NCBI GenBank assembly: GCA_020852275.1
Contig: JADZBE010000004.1
Location: 1-64,000 of the forward strand
DNA from: Phycisphaerales bacterium
GTDB taxonomy: Bacteria > Planctomycetota > Phycisphaerae > UBA1845
Direction of reading: 5' to 3'
Length of the DNA stretch: 64,000 bases
Shown: positions 27,805-36,573 of the stretch, one piece after another
Numbering within the stretch: position 1 is the stretch's first letter
Layout of the letters: each line of letters begins with the position of its first letter
The notes under the pieces: model-generated
What the model was told of the DNA's origin: nothing
The model's input: only the letters and a program-made list of their open reading frames with translations
Database searches by the model: none
Position numbers and translations under genes: made by a program

Positions 27805-28293
27805 TCAGGGGAGCAGAAACGCGCCCGCGCCGGCAAGCAGGCTGAAAAGCGCTGCGCACAGAGCAAGCTCGTACCGCACGGGGACGGACATCCACTGCCG
27901 CGACCAGGCGGGCAGGCGGAGGATTCGCAGCACGCTCAGCGATAAGCAGAACGCGGGAAAGGCGAACAGGCAAGCGAACACGCGGATGATCGGGGTCAGC
28001 AGCGGCGCCCACAATCTCCCGGCGGTCCAGCCAAGGAGAAGGCAGGCAAGGGCGATGCTCCCCAGCCAGAAGCCCGTCTTGATCCAGTCGTTGACGGAGC
28101 GGAGCACTCGCAGTTCGAGCTTGAGGTTGTTGATGAACTCCGCAAGTTCGCGCCGGCTGAAGTAGATGCCGCACTCCGGGCAACGGTCTGAGACGCAACC
28201 GGTCAGGTCGTACCCGCACTCCAGGCACACGGGCGGCAGGTCGCCGCGCCAGTCGCGACCCATCATCAATTCAAGATGGTGCGTGTCGATCAT
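27805..28293 (-). CDS. membrane protein with N-terminal zinc ribbon
   Basis: A 162-aa protein. Residues 22-43 form a four-cysteine ribbon (CLECGYDLTGCVSDRCPECG), after which comes an amphipathic segment (RRELAEFINNLKLELRVLRS) and four hydrophobic helices (about 70-160). It has the same ribbon type as the protein at 1296-1868 but with the domain order reversed. Unknown function; frequent in Phycisphaerae. It starts 19 bp after the thiE stop and the two probably share a transcript. Confidence 0.75.
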   Translation of the reverse strand: MIDTHHLELMMGRDWRGDLPPVCLECGYDLTGCVSDRCPECGIYFSRRELAEFINNLKLELRVLRSVNDWIKTGFWLGSIALACLLLGWTAGRLWAPLLTPIIRVFACLFAFPAFCLSLSVLRILRLPAWSRQWMSVPVRYELALCAALFSLLAGAGAFLLP

Positions 28294-28370
28294 GTGCTCA
28301 CGCGCGTGTCGATCATGCGCTGCGGCGCGGATCGATCAGGTGCTCACGTGCGGCTGGATCATGCCCTCTG
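28281..28370. repeat. 21-23 bp imperfect tandem repeat spanning the thiE end and the next start
   Basis: Four imperfect units of the form GCGTGTCGATCATGTGCTCAC run across the stop codon of thiE (28313) and the start codon of the zinc-ribbon gene (28293). The last residues of ThiE (AAREHLIDPRRSA) are written by this repeat. Confidence 0.65.
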
Positions 28371-29440
28371 GTTCGCGCCTCGTTTCGCGCGGCATCCACC
28401 CGCTTCGTCAGCCGTCGCACCACTTCGCCCGGATCCGCGGCGCCGATCACCGCGCGGCAGGCGCAGAGCGCCGCGTGCGGGTCGGCGGCCAGAACCTCGT
28501 CGGCGTTCTGCGCGTGGATGCCCCCGATCGCCACGCGGGGGAGTGCGGTCATCCCGCGCACCGCCGCGAGCGTTTCCGGACCGGCGACGGACTCTCGCGG
28601 CTTGGTCGCGCTGGCGAACATCGGTCCGACGGCCACGTAATCAGGCATCTCCTCCAAGGACGAGCCAAACTGCTCGACGTTATGCGTGCTGACGCCGATG
28701 ATCGCGTCGGGGCCCACGATTCGACGCACATCGGCGACCCGCAGATCCTCCGCTCCGACGTGAACACCGTGCGCGCCTGACAGCGCGGCGATGTCCGGTC
28801 GGTCGTTGACCACGAACATCGCCCCGTGCTCCCGGCACAGGCCCGCCAGCCGCTTGGCGCGTTCCAGCATCACCCGATCCGGCACGGTTTTCTCCCGAAG
28901 CTGCAACGCCTCCGCGCCGGCTTTCAACACCTCTCCGGCAGTCTCGATCCACCCGCCGGCGCAGATCGCCTCCGTCAAGATGACGTACACGCGCACGTCC
29001 GCAAACCGGCGGACGGCTTCGGCAACCGAACCCAGGCGCTGCTCCACCTCGTAGCACACGTACCGCAATCGTTCGACGGCCGCGCCCGCCGCGGCGTCGC
29101 AGACCTTGAGATACTCCTCGATCGCGCGGAGCGCCTCGGTGACGCGCTTCGCCGACGCCCGTGCCACGTGCGCAGCATCGCGGCGCTGGTACTCCCCTCC
29201 CGCCGAGACCGCCGTGCCCACGTCTCCGGCCACGTCGCGGCAGCGCTGCAGCGCGTGGATGCGCTCCTCCCCGACCGCGGCGGCGAGTGAATGCCGGAGC
29301 CCCTTGCACGCGGCGGACAGCGACGCGTCGCCCAACACGAATCGCGCGTACTCCTCCATGACGCGCAGCCCCTCGCGCGCGCGGTTGAGGTTGGCGTCCA
29401 AGACGCGTGCGACGTCGGATGTCAGCGCCCCATCGAGCAT
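28313..29440 (-). CDS. thiE: thiamine-phosphate synthase with N-terminal ThiD2-like domain
   Basis: A 375-aa protein, longer than ThiE alone (about 210). Residues 10-135 match the ThiD2-type helical domain (RVLDANLNRAREGLRVMEEYARF ... LRAIEEYLK in type). Residues 150-350 are ThiE, which joins HMP-PP and thiazole phosphate to thiamine phosphate: GAEALQLREK, VNDRPDIAALSGAHGVHVG, IIGVSTHN and YVAVGPMFASATKP mark the phosphate and pyrimidine sites. ThiD2 is a proposed HMP-phosphate kinase replacement often fused to ThiE, so one protein may do two steps. The C-terminus ends inside a tandem repeat. Followed by a zinc-ribbon membrane gene. Confidence 0.92.
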   Translation of the reverse strand: MLDGALTSDVARVLDANLNRAREGLRVMEEYARFVLGDASLSAACKGLRHSLAAAVGEERIHALQRCRDVAGDVGTAVSAGGEYQRRDAAHVARASAKRVTEALRAIEEYLKVCDAAAGAAVERLRYVCYEVEQRLGSVAEAVRRFADVRVYVILTEAICAGGWIETAGEVLKAGAEALQLREKTVPDRVMLERAKRLAGLCREHGAMFVVNDRPDIAALSGAHGVHVGAEDLRVADVRRIVGPDAIIGVSTHNVEQFGSSLEEMPDYVAVGPMFASATKPRESVAGPETLAAVRGMTALPRVAIGGIHAQNADEVLAADPHAALCACRAVIGAADPGEVVRRLTKRVDAARNEARTRGHDPAAREHLIDPRRSA

Positions 29441-29603
29441 TCCTCTCCTGTCTCGATCCCCCGGCTTCGAGGGAAAGGGGGGTACGCGGCCGGTTTGGTT
29501 TCAAGACGCCGCCGTGTCCAGTGCGTGCGACCTCGCGCCGTCCAGCGCGCGTCACGTCGCGCGATTGCGAAAGTATCCTCGCGCCCCCCGATGCGGTCGC
29601 CGA

Positions 29604-29780
29604 TCAGTCGCCGTTGTCCGCCTCCTCGTCGACTGCGCTGAGATACTCCTGAAACTCGCGCATCCGGTACGAAATGAAGCAGAACGCGTGGTGCAGCGCG
29701 AGGTACTCCGCGCTGGACTTGTCGTCCTCCGCGTCGTGACGCAGCTCGTTGAGTTTGGCGAGTAGCGGTTCGGCTTTCAT
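29604..29780 (-). CDS. small acidic protein, unknown
   Basis: A 58-aa reading frame (starts MKAEPLLAKLNELRHDAED, ends DEEADNGD), predicted helical and acidic. It lies 52 bp downstream of the 254-aa unknown and 163 bp upstream of thiE, all on the same strand, with GGGGAT upstream of the ATG. Composition and codon use (G/C-ending third positions) look coding. The middle (EYLALHHAFCFISYRMREFQ) is a good amphipathic helix. No family is recognised. It could be a partner of the 254-aa neighbour. Confidence 0.6.
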   Translation of the reverse strand: MKAEPLLAKLNELRHDAEDDKSSAEYLALHHAFCFISYRMREFQEYLSAVDEEADNGD

Positions 29781-29832
29781 CGACGGCGATCCCCAGCTTG
29801 CCGGCAGGCTCGCGCGAAATACCCGGCGTGCA

Positions 29833-30597
29833 TCACGCCTGCCCGGCGATGGCGGCGGCGACGGGGTTGACCATGTTCGGCACGACGAAGTCCGCCGCCA
29901 GCTCGTCCGCCAGGTCGTAGAGCCGGTTCTGCACCGTCACCAGCGGCTCCTGCGCGCCCACGCCCCAGTACTGCCGCGTGGTCAGGTAAATGCTGATCGG
30001 CTGCGGCTCGAACTCCCGCGCACGAATCTCGAACGTGTTGGTGCGCGACTTGATCTCCACGTACGCCTGCAGGTCGCACTCCGGCGAGAGCGCGATGCCC
30101 AGGTACGGCTGCGCGTCCAGCACATGCGCCGCCCGCTGTCCGAAAAGCAGCGCGCCGAGCGGGTGATCGCGCCACAGCGTCTCCGCGAGGAGCTGGTCGT
30201 GGTTGCCGTGATAGTCGAGATCGAACCCGTAGATGACGTCCATATGCTCGAAGTCGAGATCGTTGAACGTCAGGTGGTACGGCGCCTGCTCGAGGATCAG
30301 CTCGGCGAACCGGCGCATGGCCTCCAAGTCGGGCGGATCGTACGCGCCAAAGCGCAGACTCGCCGGGTCGAGCCGCAACCACCGCCGCCCGGAGGAGGCG
30401 CCGCGGTCCGTTTCGAGAATCAGGCTGCCGTCTTCGCGCCGGCGGAAGCGGGAGAGGTCAGGAAACTCCTTGCGCACGCGGTCGAAGAAGTGAAGAACCG
30501 TCTCCCGCTCCAAAGCCATGTCCAGCTTCAGAAACAGGCGCGTCGTGACGTAGAACTCGTCGCATGTCGCCCCAAGCCGGGAACTCATTCCTGCCAT
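29833..30597 (-). CDS. conserved hypothetical protein
   Basis: A 254-aa soluble protein without signal peptide or membrane segment. The sequence is well behaved with balanced composition (FYVTTRLFLKLDMALERETV ... DLDFEHMDVIYGFDLDYHGN ... EIKSRTNTFEIRAREF), so it is very probably a real gene. No family or motif is recognised with confidence. Met 4 is an alternative start. It heads a same-strand group with the 58-aa gene, thiE and the zinc-ribbon gene. Confidence 0.7.
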   Translation of the reverse strand: MAGMSSRLGATCDEFYVTTRLFLKLDMALERETVLHFFDRVRKEFPDLSRFRRREDGSLILETDRGASSGRRWLRLDPASLRFGAYDPPDLEAMRRFAELILEQAPYHLTFNDLDFEHMDVIYGFDLDYHGNHDQLLAETLWRDHPLGALLFGQRAAHVLDAQPYLGIALSPECDLQAYVEIKSRTNTFEIRAREFEPQPISIYLTTRQYWGVGAQEPLVTVQNRLYDLADELAADFVVPNMVNPVAAAIAGQA

Positions 30598-30904
30598 CTC
30601 CGCGTTGAAGCCGGTGGTCGCCGCGATGCTCCTTCATTATTGAGCGCGCCGGTTCCGCTTTCAACTGCTGCATCGCCGGCGCTGGTTCTGTTCGGCGGCC
30701 CGGACCTCCGGGGCGTGCTGCACGTCTCGGGGATCCGTGCCACCCCAACGTGGGCCGCCCGGTCGCCTGTCGTCCCTCCGTCGGCCGCCCCATCACGCAA
30801 CCTCGCCGATGCCGCATCCCCGGCGCGGCTTGCTTTTTCACCCCGGTCGCCGAACACTACGCGGCGATCGCGGCGCCCGCCCCAGGCCGCGCGGGACGGA
30901 TCGC
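30598..30904. other. gap between divergent genes
   Basis: About 310 bp. It contains a CCGTGCCACCCC phrase related to the GTGGCAC family near 30735 but no hairpin or gene. Promoters of the flanking divergent genes must lie here, yet none can be assigned. Confidence 0.4.
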
Positions 30905-31672
30905 ATGGAACTTCCGTCGAACGTGCTGGTGCTGGGAGCGAGCACGGAGCGCAAGCTGCGCTCCGTCGCCGCCGCGCTCCTCTTTGCCGCTTTCGCAGCC
31001 TACTTCCTCTACGACGGCTTTGTCGGCTACCCGCGCAAGAACCTGGCGGCCTTGCACGACACGCTTAATCCCCGACCGGTCACGCCGCCGCCGATGAACG
31101 AATCCGTGCATCCGAAACTCGCCGGCGTCCATGCGCCGGGCGCGAAGATCGAATCGCTGGAAGCCCACCTGGGACCGCCCGGGTGGACCGGCGACGGCGA
31201 AGCTCGCTGGTTCGGCCCTGCAGGAAGTTTGCAGGCCCGCGTGCAGAATGGCGTCGTCAGCGAGATCGCCTGGATCTACGGTCCCTTTAAGGACGTTTAC
31301 CTGCAACGATGGATCGGGTTCGCCTTGGTGGCCGTCATGTCGGGCTGCGTCGTCCTCTTCGTTCGCGTGCTGCTGACTCGGGCCGTGGTCGACGCCGGCG
31401 GGCTCTCCATTCGAGGCCATCGACACATTGCGTATGACGAGATTCTCTCCCTTGTCACGGACCAGTGGACCCCCGACGGAACGATCGACCTGGAAGTCCG
31501 CCACCACGGCAAGCCCTTCCTGCTTCGGCTGGACTCTTACACGTATGGAGGCCTTCCCGAACTCGTGGTGCGCGTCTGTGAACATAAGGGATGGGCTGTG
31601 CCGCCGGCGATGCGCCCAGCCGGCTCATCTCCGCCCGCGCCGCTCGACCACCCCTCGATGCCGACCGGGTAA
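30905..31672 (+). CDS. membrane protein, unknown
   Basis: A 255-aa protein with two membrane helices (about residues 17-38 and 137-160). Between them is an external domain of about 95 residues (LAGVHAPGAKIESLEAHLGP ... GSLQARVQNGVVSEIAWIYG). After the second helix comes a cytoplasmic domain of about 80 residues (GGLSIRGHRHIAYDEILSL ... DGTIDLEVRHHGKPFLLRLD), which reads like a PH-type fold found in small membrane proteins. A Pro-rich tail follows. The start was chosen at the first Met before the first helix. Function unknown. Confidence 0.65.
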   Translation: MELPSNVLVLGASTERKLRSVAAALLFAAFAAYFLYDGFVGYPRKNLAALHDTLNPRPVTPPPMNESVHPKLAGVHAPGAKIESLEAHLGPPGWTGDGEARWFGPAGSLQARVQNGVVSEIAWIYGPFKDVYLQRWIGFALVAVMSGCVVLFVRVLLTRAVVDAGGLSIRGHRHIAYDEILSLVTDQWTPDGTIDLEVRHHGKPFLLRLDSYTYGGLPELVVRVCEHKGWAVPPAMRPAGSSPPAPLDHPSMPTG

Positions 31673-31908
31673 CTCGCGCTGATCATCCGACCGGATAACC
31701 TTTCCGCATCGCGTGTCCCGTCGCGTCCCGCTCCCCGCCTCGATCGCGCGTCCCCCCGTTCGATTCTCGGCCGCTCCCGTATGCCGCTTATCGGCGCCCG
31801 CCTCCAACCTCCCGTCACAGGTCGAGTCTGAACAGCGACACGCGAGCGGAAACGCCGCCAAGCAGAAAGAGGCCGGGTGACCGGCTGCCGACGAGGGAGA
31901 TTGAAGCC

Positions 31909-32304
31909 ATGACCCATAACGTGCTTTTCGCTGAACCGAAGGACGAGACGCTGCTGATCGGAAGCTGGCTGGCTGAAGCCCGTGAGGAAGGCTGCGAGGA
32001 CGTGTACGCCGGCAAGCGCCGCCACGCCCGCGTGCAATGGAACGCCCCGGTCATCGTTCAGCCGGAGGACGGCTCGGCTCGCACGTATTATGTGACGGCC
32101 CTGAACATCAGCGCCGGGGGCATGGGACTTCGCTGCGGCGAAGCGATCTCCCCGCGGACGCGGCTGCGTCTCTTCGTCAACGACGGCGTGGACAGCGTTA
32201 TCGGCGTCGTGCGGCATTGCTCCTCGACCGTCGGCGGGTACATCGTGGGGGTCGAGTTCGTGCTGGAGCAGAAGCAGGTCGCCCGGTTGGCGAAGACCGC
32301 GTGA
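31909..32304 (+). CDS. PilZ domain protein (first of two paralogues)
   Basis: A 131-aa protein. A short N-terminal helix (LIGSWLAEAREEGCEDVYAG) leads into a PilZ domain with the c-di-GMP signature: RRHAR (RxxxR) and, about 35 residues later, NISAGGMG ((D/N)xSxxG). It should bind the second messenger cyclic di-GMP and act as an effector, for example on motility or polysaccharide export. Cytoplasmic. The partner at 32641-33015 aligns along its whole length, so the two come from duplication. A REP-like element lies between them. Confidence 0.9.
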   Translation: MTHNVLFAEPKDETLLIGSWLAEAREEGCEDVYAGKRRHARVQWNAPVIVQPEDGSARTYYVTALNISAGGMGLRCGEAISPRTRLRLFVNDGVDSVIGVVRHCSSTVGGYIVGVEFVLEQKQVARLAKTA

Positions 32305-32328
32305 CAGTTTGAGGAGTAAAGCAACGCC

Positions 32329-32432
32329 CGTTATTCCCGCGCAGGCGGGAATCCCGTCCCGTCATTCCCGCGCAGGCGGGAATCCAGCGGCCTGGTGGTG
32401 CGCCATGGACTCCCGCTTTTGCGTGGATGACG
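32329..32432. repeat. REP-like elements, two direct copies and an inverted remnant
   Basis: Two copies of TTCCCGCGCAGGCGGGAATC lie at 32332 and 32364, and an inverted decayed copy (GACTCCCGCTTTTGCGTGGATGACG) at about 32408-32432. They separate the two PilZ genes. Confidence 0.8.
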
Positions 32433-32640
32433 ACGCCGGGGCCTGCTCCGGGTGCCGGCACGACCTCTCCCAGCCCGGACTTCAAATCCAGCGGTTCCGA
32501 AAACCACATCTGAACCCATCGTGCCGCGGCGCCTCACGTTTGTGGGTTCGCGGACGCTTCCTCCTAAAGCGTTTGGCCCATTCAGCCGTCACCTCGGGCA
32601 AGGACCGCGCCCCGCGCGTTGGGTCCGAAGGAGCGATGCC

Positions 32641-33015
32641 GTGGCCTACACTTCAACCCCTGCACGGAAACTCAGCCCCGCGGCGATCATTCAGAAGTGG
32701 ATCGCCGAAGCCGTTGCCGAGGGAGGGCGCGACCACTATTCCGGGAAGCGCAAAAACCCGCGGATCGAGTGGTTCGCGCCGGTCATGCTCGTCGTAAACC
32801 CCGGGCAGCCCGGCGAGCGAACCTACTTCGCCCAGTGCCGCGACATCAGCAGAAAAGGCATCGGCGTCCGCTCGCCTGAGAGCATTCCCGAGCGGACGAT
32901 CGTCCGCGTGTACGTCAACGACGGCGAGGACTTCGTGGCCGGGCGCGTCAAGCATACCTCCTCCACGGTTGGCGCCTACGCGCTGGGGATCGAGTTCCTT
33001 CCGGAACCCGGCTGA
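32641..33015 (+). CDS. PilZ domain protein (second of two paralogues)
   Basis: A 124-aa protein starting at GTG with AAGGAG nine bases upstream. A longer frame exists but its first 63 codons overlap repeat-like DNA and lack similarity. The N-terminal helix (AAIIQKWIAEAVAEGGRDHYSG) resembles that of the first paralogue. The PilZ signature is intact: RKNPR (RxxxR) and DISRKGIG (DxSxxG), so it should bind cyclic di-GMP. The end ALGIEFLPEPG is the usual last strand. Two near-copies may differ in affinity or partner. Confidence 0.88.
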   Translation: MAYTSTPARKLSPAAIIQKWIAEAVAEGGRDHYSGKRKNPRIEWFAPVMLVVNPGQPGERTYFAQCRDISRKGIGVRSPESIPERTIVRVYVNDGEDFVAGRVKHTSSTVGAYALGIEFLPEPG

Positions 33016-33290
33016 GGCTCCGCTGCGCCCCGGTCCGCGAAATCAAGTGCGGAACACTTCGGGCGAGCATCCGTCCGCCTGAGGTGTTCCACACCCGCCG
33101 AAGGCTCGATTCCCGGGGGCCGCGCCCCCGGCTTCCATGAGCGTCCCTTGGCTGTCCATGCAATCTCGTCGGAGAGCCGGCTCATTCTTCGATCCGAGCC
33201 TCACCGCCTGCGCGGTCAGCCCAAGTGGGTGTTTCGAGCACGATGCGGACAGCCACGGCTATTCACGTATTTCCCCTTCGGGGAACAAAA

Positions 33291-33430
33291 CGGTCGGCGC
33301 CTTCACCAATCTATCGGCGCCTTCACGCATCGGTCGACGCTTTCACGAATCGACCGGCGCCTTCACGAATCGGTCGGTGCCTTCACGAATCGACCGACGC
33401 CTTCACGAATCGGTCGCCGCCTCCACCTAG
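33291..33430. repeat. 20-bp tandem repeat, seven units
   Basis: Seven 20-bp units end in GCCTTCACGAAT and begin alternately CGGTCGGC and CGACCGGC, so that neighbouring units can pair (CGGTCG with CGACCG). The array is in the 670-bp gap (33016-33685) between the second PilZ gene and the DUF1573-like gene. The gap also has an imperfect inverted repeat near 33050-33110 and no gene. Confidence 0.85.
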
Positions 33431-33685
33431 GTTCATGTGCGGGCCGTTGTTCATGGGTGCGCTTTCTTGAGGACAGGCCCGCCGATCCTTTCTCACCGAA
33501 GCCCGATGCCGATCGCTCCCTCGAAATCCCGGCTTCCTTGCCGTCCAAGGACGGCCTGCCAAGAAGAAGGGCCAAACACCCTGTGCGCAGCCCTGAAACG
33601 TTCTGCACGTTACCAATCCGTTGCGCCCGATCCGCTGACCCTCGGCCATAATGCACTGTGGAAACCATCGATCGGAGGATCCGCG

Positions 33686-34543
33686 ATGTTCACGTCAACT
33701 TTCGCCTGCGTGATGGCTGCCGTCCTTGTCTCCACCCGCTCCACGCCGACCCCGGTGGACCACCGGATCCTCGCCTCAGGCCCGCCGCCCAGAGTGAAGC
33801 GCGCACCGTCTTCCAAGGGAATCTCCTTCGAGAAGCGGCGACAAAGCGAACAGGAGATTGCCGATGCGATTGCCCGGCTCAATGTGCCGAAGATGGATCT
33901 GCCTCCCGGCGGCGTGCAGGCCGGGCCGCTGATATGCAGGCAGCCGCTCCACGATTTCGGCACATTCTGGGCAGGTGGGATGATCTCGCACGCGTTTGTG
34001 CTGGAGAATATCTGCGATGTCGCCATCGAGGTGGATTTGATCGCCGGTTCGGGGACCAGCTCCAAGCCGACAAGATCAATCCCGCCGCGCGGCAGTCTCG
34101 AACTGCCGATCTCGCTCAAAACCGAGGCGTTGCACGATCGGTTCACAAAAACCGTCCGGGTGCGCATCGTGAAGGTCGGGCAGCCCGTTCACATTTCAAA
34201 TCTCTTCGAGATCCAGGCCGCACGGTGGTTGTGGAACACCTTCAAACCCATCGCAGCACGTCTAAAGGCGAACCTGCTGCGCGAATTCCGTTCCACCGGT
34301 TCTCAGTCAGGGATGAAGGAAGATCCGCAGAGGACGCAGAGAGCGCAGAGGCGCAACCGGTCTTCTCTCTGCGTCCTCTGCGTGTCTCTGCGGATCGTCT
34401 TCTTCTCACCGAGCTCGGATGCGGAGCGGTCTCGCGCAGCAAGGCGGCGATTTGCGGCATTCTCGCGGCCCATCGAATACGCCGGATCGCGCGACTCCGC
34501 TGCCCTTCAGAACGTTCCCATTCAAGATCGACTCCTCCTCTGA
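33686..34543 (+). CDS. DUF1573-like exported protein with repeat-derived tail
   Basis: A 285-aa protein with a weak signal peptide (FTSTFACVMAAVLVS) and GGAGG ten bases before the ATG. Residues 85-180 have the DUF1573 pattern (CRQPLHDFGTFWAGGMISHAF ... IPPRGSLELPISLKT in type), an Ig-like domain frequent in exported planctomycete proteins. From about residue 212 the reading frame runs through an inverted repeat made of CGCAGAGG phrases (34319-34402) and then about 50 further Arg-Ser-rich residues. The natural protein probably ended near residue 210 and has been extended by the repeat. Confidence 0.7.
   Translation: MFTSTFACVMAAVLVSTRSTPTPVDHRILASGPPPRVKRAPSSKGISFEKRRQSEQEIADAIARLNVPKMDLPPGGVQAGPLICRQPLHDFGTFWAGGMISHAFVLENICDVAIEVDLIAGSGTSSKPTRSIPPRGSLELPISLKTEALHDRFTKTVRVRIVKVGQPVHISNLFEIQAARWLWNTFKPIAARLKANLLREFRSTGSQSGMKEDPQRTQRAQRRNRSSLCVLCVSLRIVFFSPSSDAERSRAARRRFAAFSRPIEYAGSRDSAALQNVPIQDRLLL
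34319..34402. repeat. inverted repeat of CGCAGAGGACGCAGAG phrases
   Basis: The left arm GAAGATCCGCAGAGGACGCA pairs with the right arm TGCGTGTCTCTGCGGATC plus GTCTTC. The loop is CGCAACCGGT-like. It lies inside the 3' part of the DUF1573-like gene and is translated. Confidence 0.75.
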
Positions 34544-34738
34544 AGATTGGGGTCCTCGTTCACAGGAGACGGGGCTGGAATCTGATTGGGTCCCTTGTCA
34601 TCCGGATCATCCCCGCTGAGAATCCGAGCCGATCATCGCCGCAGGACGCGGTCGATGACGCCCTCGTCGATCGTCCGCGAAGGGGAATCGGCGACGGGGG
34701 CTGAAATTCGCGCCTCGTCTGGAACGGGAGCAAGCTTC

Positions 34739-36478
34739 ATGCACATGATGGTTCGTCGGGCCGGGTACGTGCTACTGGTTGGCGCGGCAGTCGCCGGCGC
34801 ACAAAGTGCCCCTTCCTCGCCGCTCGTCAAGCTCCTCGAAGACGAGCTGAAGTACTCGATGGACAACCTCAAGACCGAGGACGGGCTGAAGCCCTACTAC
34901 CTTGCCTACACGGTTTACGAGGAGTCCACTTCCGTCCATGCAGCCTCGCTGGGCGCGCTGGCCAACGACACGCGAAATCACGCGCGCACGCTTAACATTG
35001 ACATGCGGGTCGGCGACTTCAAGCTCGACAACACGCATCAGATCCGCGGGCGCGGCGGCTCCTTCAGCCAGTACTCGCCCACCAGCGCCTCGCTCCCGCT
35101 TTCCGACAACCCCGACGCCATCCGCCAGATCCTCTGGCACAACACCGACGAGGCGTTCAAGGACGCCGTCCAAGCTTATCAGCAGGTGCAGACCAACCTG
35201 AAGGTCAAAGTCGAGGAGGAGGACCAGTCCGACGATTTCAGCAAGGAATCGCCCAACGTCTTCAGCGAGCCGGCGCTGCCTTCGACTTTCGATCCGGCAG
35301 GCTGGAAGGATCGGCTGCGCCGCATCTCCGCCCTCGCGCGCGAGTATCCTCTCGTCTATCAGTCCGGCGTCACGCTCGGCACGTCGTCCGCCACCACCAC
35401 GATCGTCTCCAGCGAAGGCGCGCGGATTGTGACCAGCCTGCAGCGTTTCCGCGTCACGCTTCAGGCCGCCACCAAGGCCGACGACGGCATGACCCTCACG
35501 CAGAGCGACGACTTCAACGCCGCCGTGCCGGACAAGCTGCCGGATGAAAAGACGGTCGCGGAGGCGTTTCGGAAAGTGCTGGATCAAGTGATGGCTCTGC
35601 GCGCCGCGCCGCTCGCGCAGCCGTACACCGGTCCGGCCATTCTGCTGAACCGCGCCAGCGGCGTATTCTTCCACGAGATTTTTGGCCACCGCATCGAAGG
35701 GCATCGCCAGCGCGACGTGAGCGAAGGGCAGACGTTCACCAAGAAAGTGGGCAAGCCCGTTCTGCCCGACTTCATCAGCGTCGTGGACGACCCGACGCGC
35801 AAGTTGTTCGGCGACATTGACCTGCGGGGGTATTACCGGTTTGACGATGAAGGCGTGGCCGCCGCGAAGGTCACGCTCGTGGACAAGGGCGTGCTGAGCA
35901 CGTTCCTGATGTCGCGCACGCCGGTGGCGGGCGTGCCGCAGTCCAACGGGCACGGGCGCCGCCAGCCGGGCAGCGGCGCCGTTTCGCGCCAGGCCAACCT
36001 GATCGTCGAGTCCTCAAAGTCCGTGCCGTTTCCCAAGCTGCGCGAGATGCTGATCGAGGAGTGCAAGACGGCGGGCAAGCCTTACGGTCTGCTGTTCGAG
36101 GACATCTCCGGCGGCTTCACGATGACGCAGCGGCAGGGCCCGCAGAGTTTCAAGGTGCTGCCGATCGTCGTGTACCGCGTGTACGCGGATGGCCGCGCGG
36201 ACGAGCTGATCCGCGGCGTGGACATCGTGGGCACGCCGCTGTCGTGCTTCGAGCGGATTCTCTGCACGGGCGACGACCCGGATGTGTTCAACGGCTCGTG
36301 CGGGGCGGAGAGCGGATGGGTGCCGGTGTCCGCCGTCTCGCCGAGCGTTCTCGTCTCCACGATCGAGATCGAGAAACGCGAAGTCGATCAGTCGCGCCCG
36401 CCGATCCTTCCGTCTCCGATGCTCGACCCCGTTTTCGACAAAGCGGCATCGGGCGGTCACGGCACGAGCGATCAGTAG
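34739..36478 (+). CDS. exported TldD family metalloprotease
   Basis: A 579-aa protein with a signal peptide (MHMMVRRAGYVLLVGAAVAGAQS), unlike cytoplasmic TldD. It carries the TldD zinc site HEIFGH (His312, Glu313, His317) followed by RIEGHR, and the downstream SNGHGRRQPGSGAVSRQANL and GTPLSCFERI segments of the family. TldD with TldE processes peptides such as microcin B17 and the antitoxin CcdA by cleaving unfolded chains. Here the pair (this gene and 37532-39238) appears to be exported, which is not the classic form. A pseudopilin gene lies between them. GGGAG lies upstream of the ATG. Confidence 0.9.
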   Translation: MHMMVRRAGYVLLVGAAVAGAQSAPSSPLVKLLEDELKYSMDNLKTEDGLKPYYLAYTVYEESTSVHAASLGALANDTRNHARTLNIDMRVGDFKLDNTHQIRGRGGSFSQYSPTSASLPLSDNPDAIRQILWHNTDEAFKDAVQAYQQVQTNLKVKVEEEDQSDDFSKESPNVFSEPALPSTFDPAGWKDRLRRISALAREYPLVYQSGVTLGTSSATTTIVSSEGARIVTSLQRFRVTLQAATKADDGMTLTQSDDFNAAVPDKLPDEKTVAEAFRKVLDQVMALRAAPLAQPYTGPAILLNRASGVFFHEIFGHRIEGHRQRDVSEGQTFTKKVGKPVLPDFISVVDDPTRKLFGDIDLRGYYRFDDEGVAAAKVTLVDKGVLSTFLMSRTPVAGVPQSNGHGRRQPGSGAVSRQANLIVESSKSVPFPKLREMLIEECKTAGKPYGLLFEDISGGFTMTQRQGPQSFKVLPIVVYRVYADGRADELIRGVDIVGTPLSCFERILCTGDDPDVFNGSCGAESGWVPVSAVSPSVLVSTIEIEKREVDQSRPPILPSPMLDPVFDKAASGGHGTSDQ

Positions 36479-36573
36479 CCGCCGCCCTCCCAAGAACTGG
36501 GGAACGATTGCTCCTCAATGCGTGGTCGTGAAACGGAGCTGTTTTCGGCCAACCCCTTTCGGAAAGGAATCGC

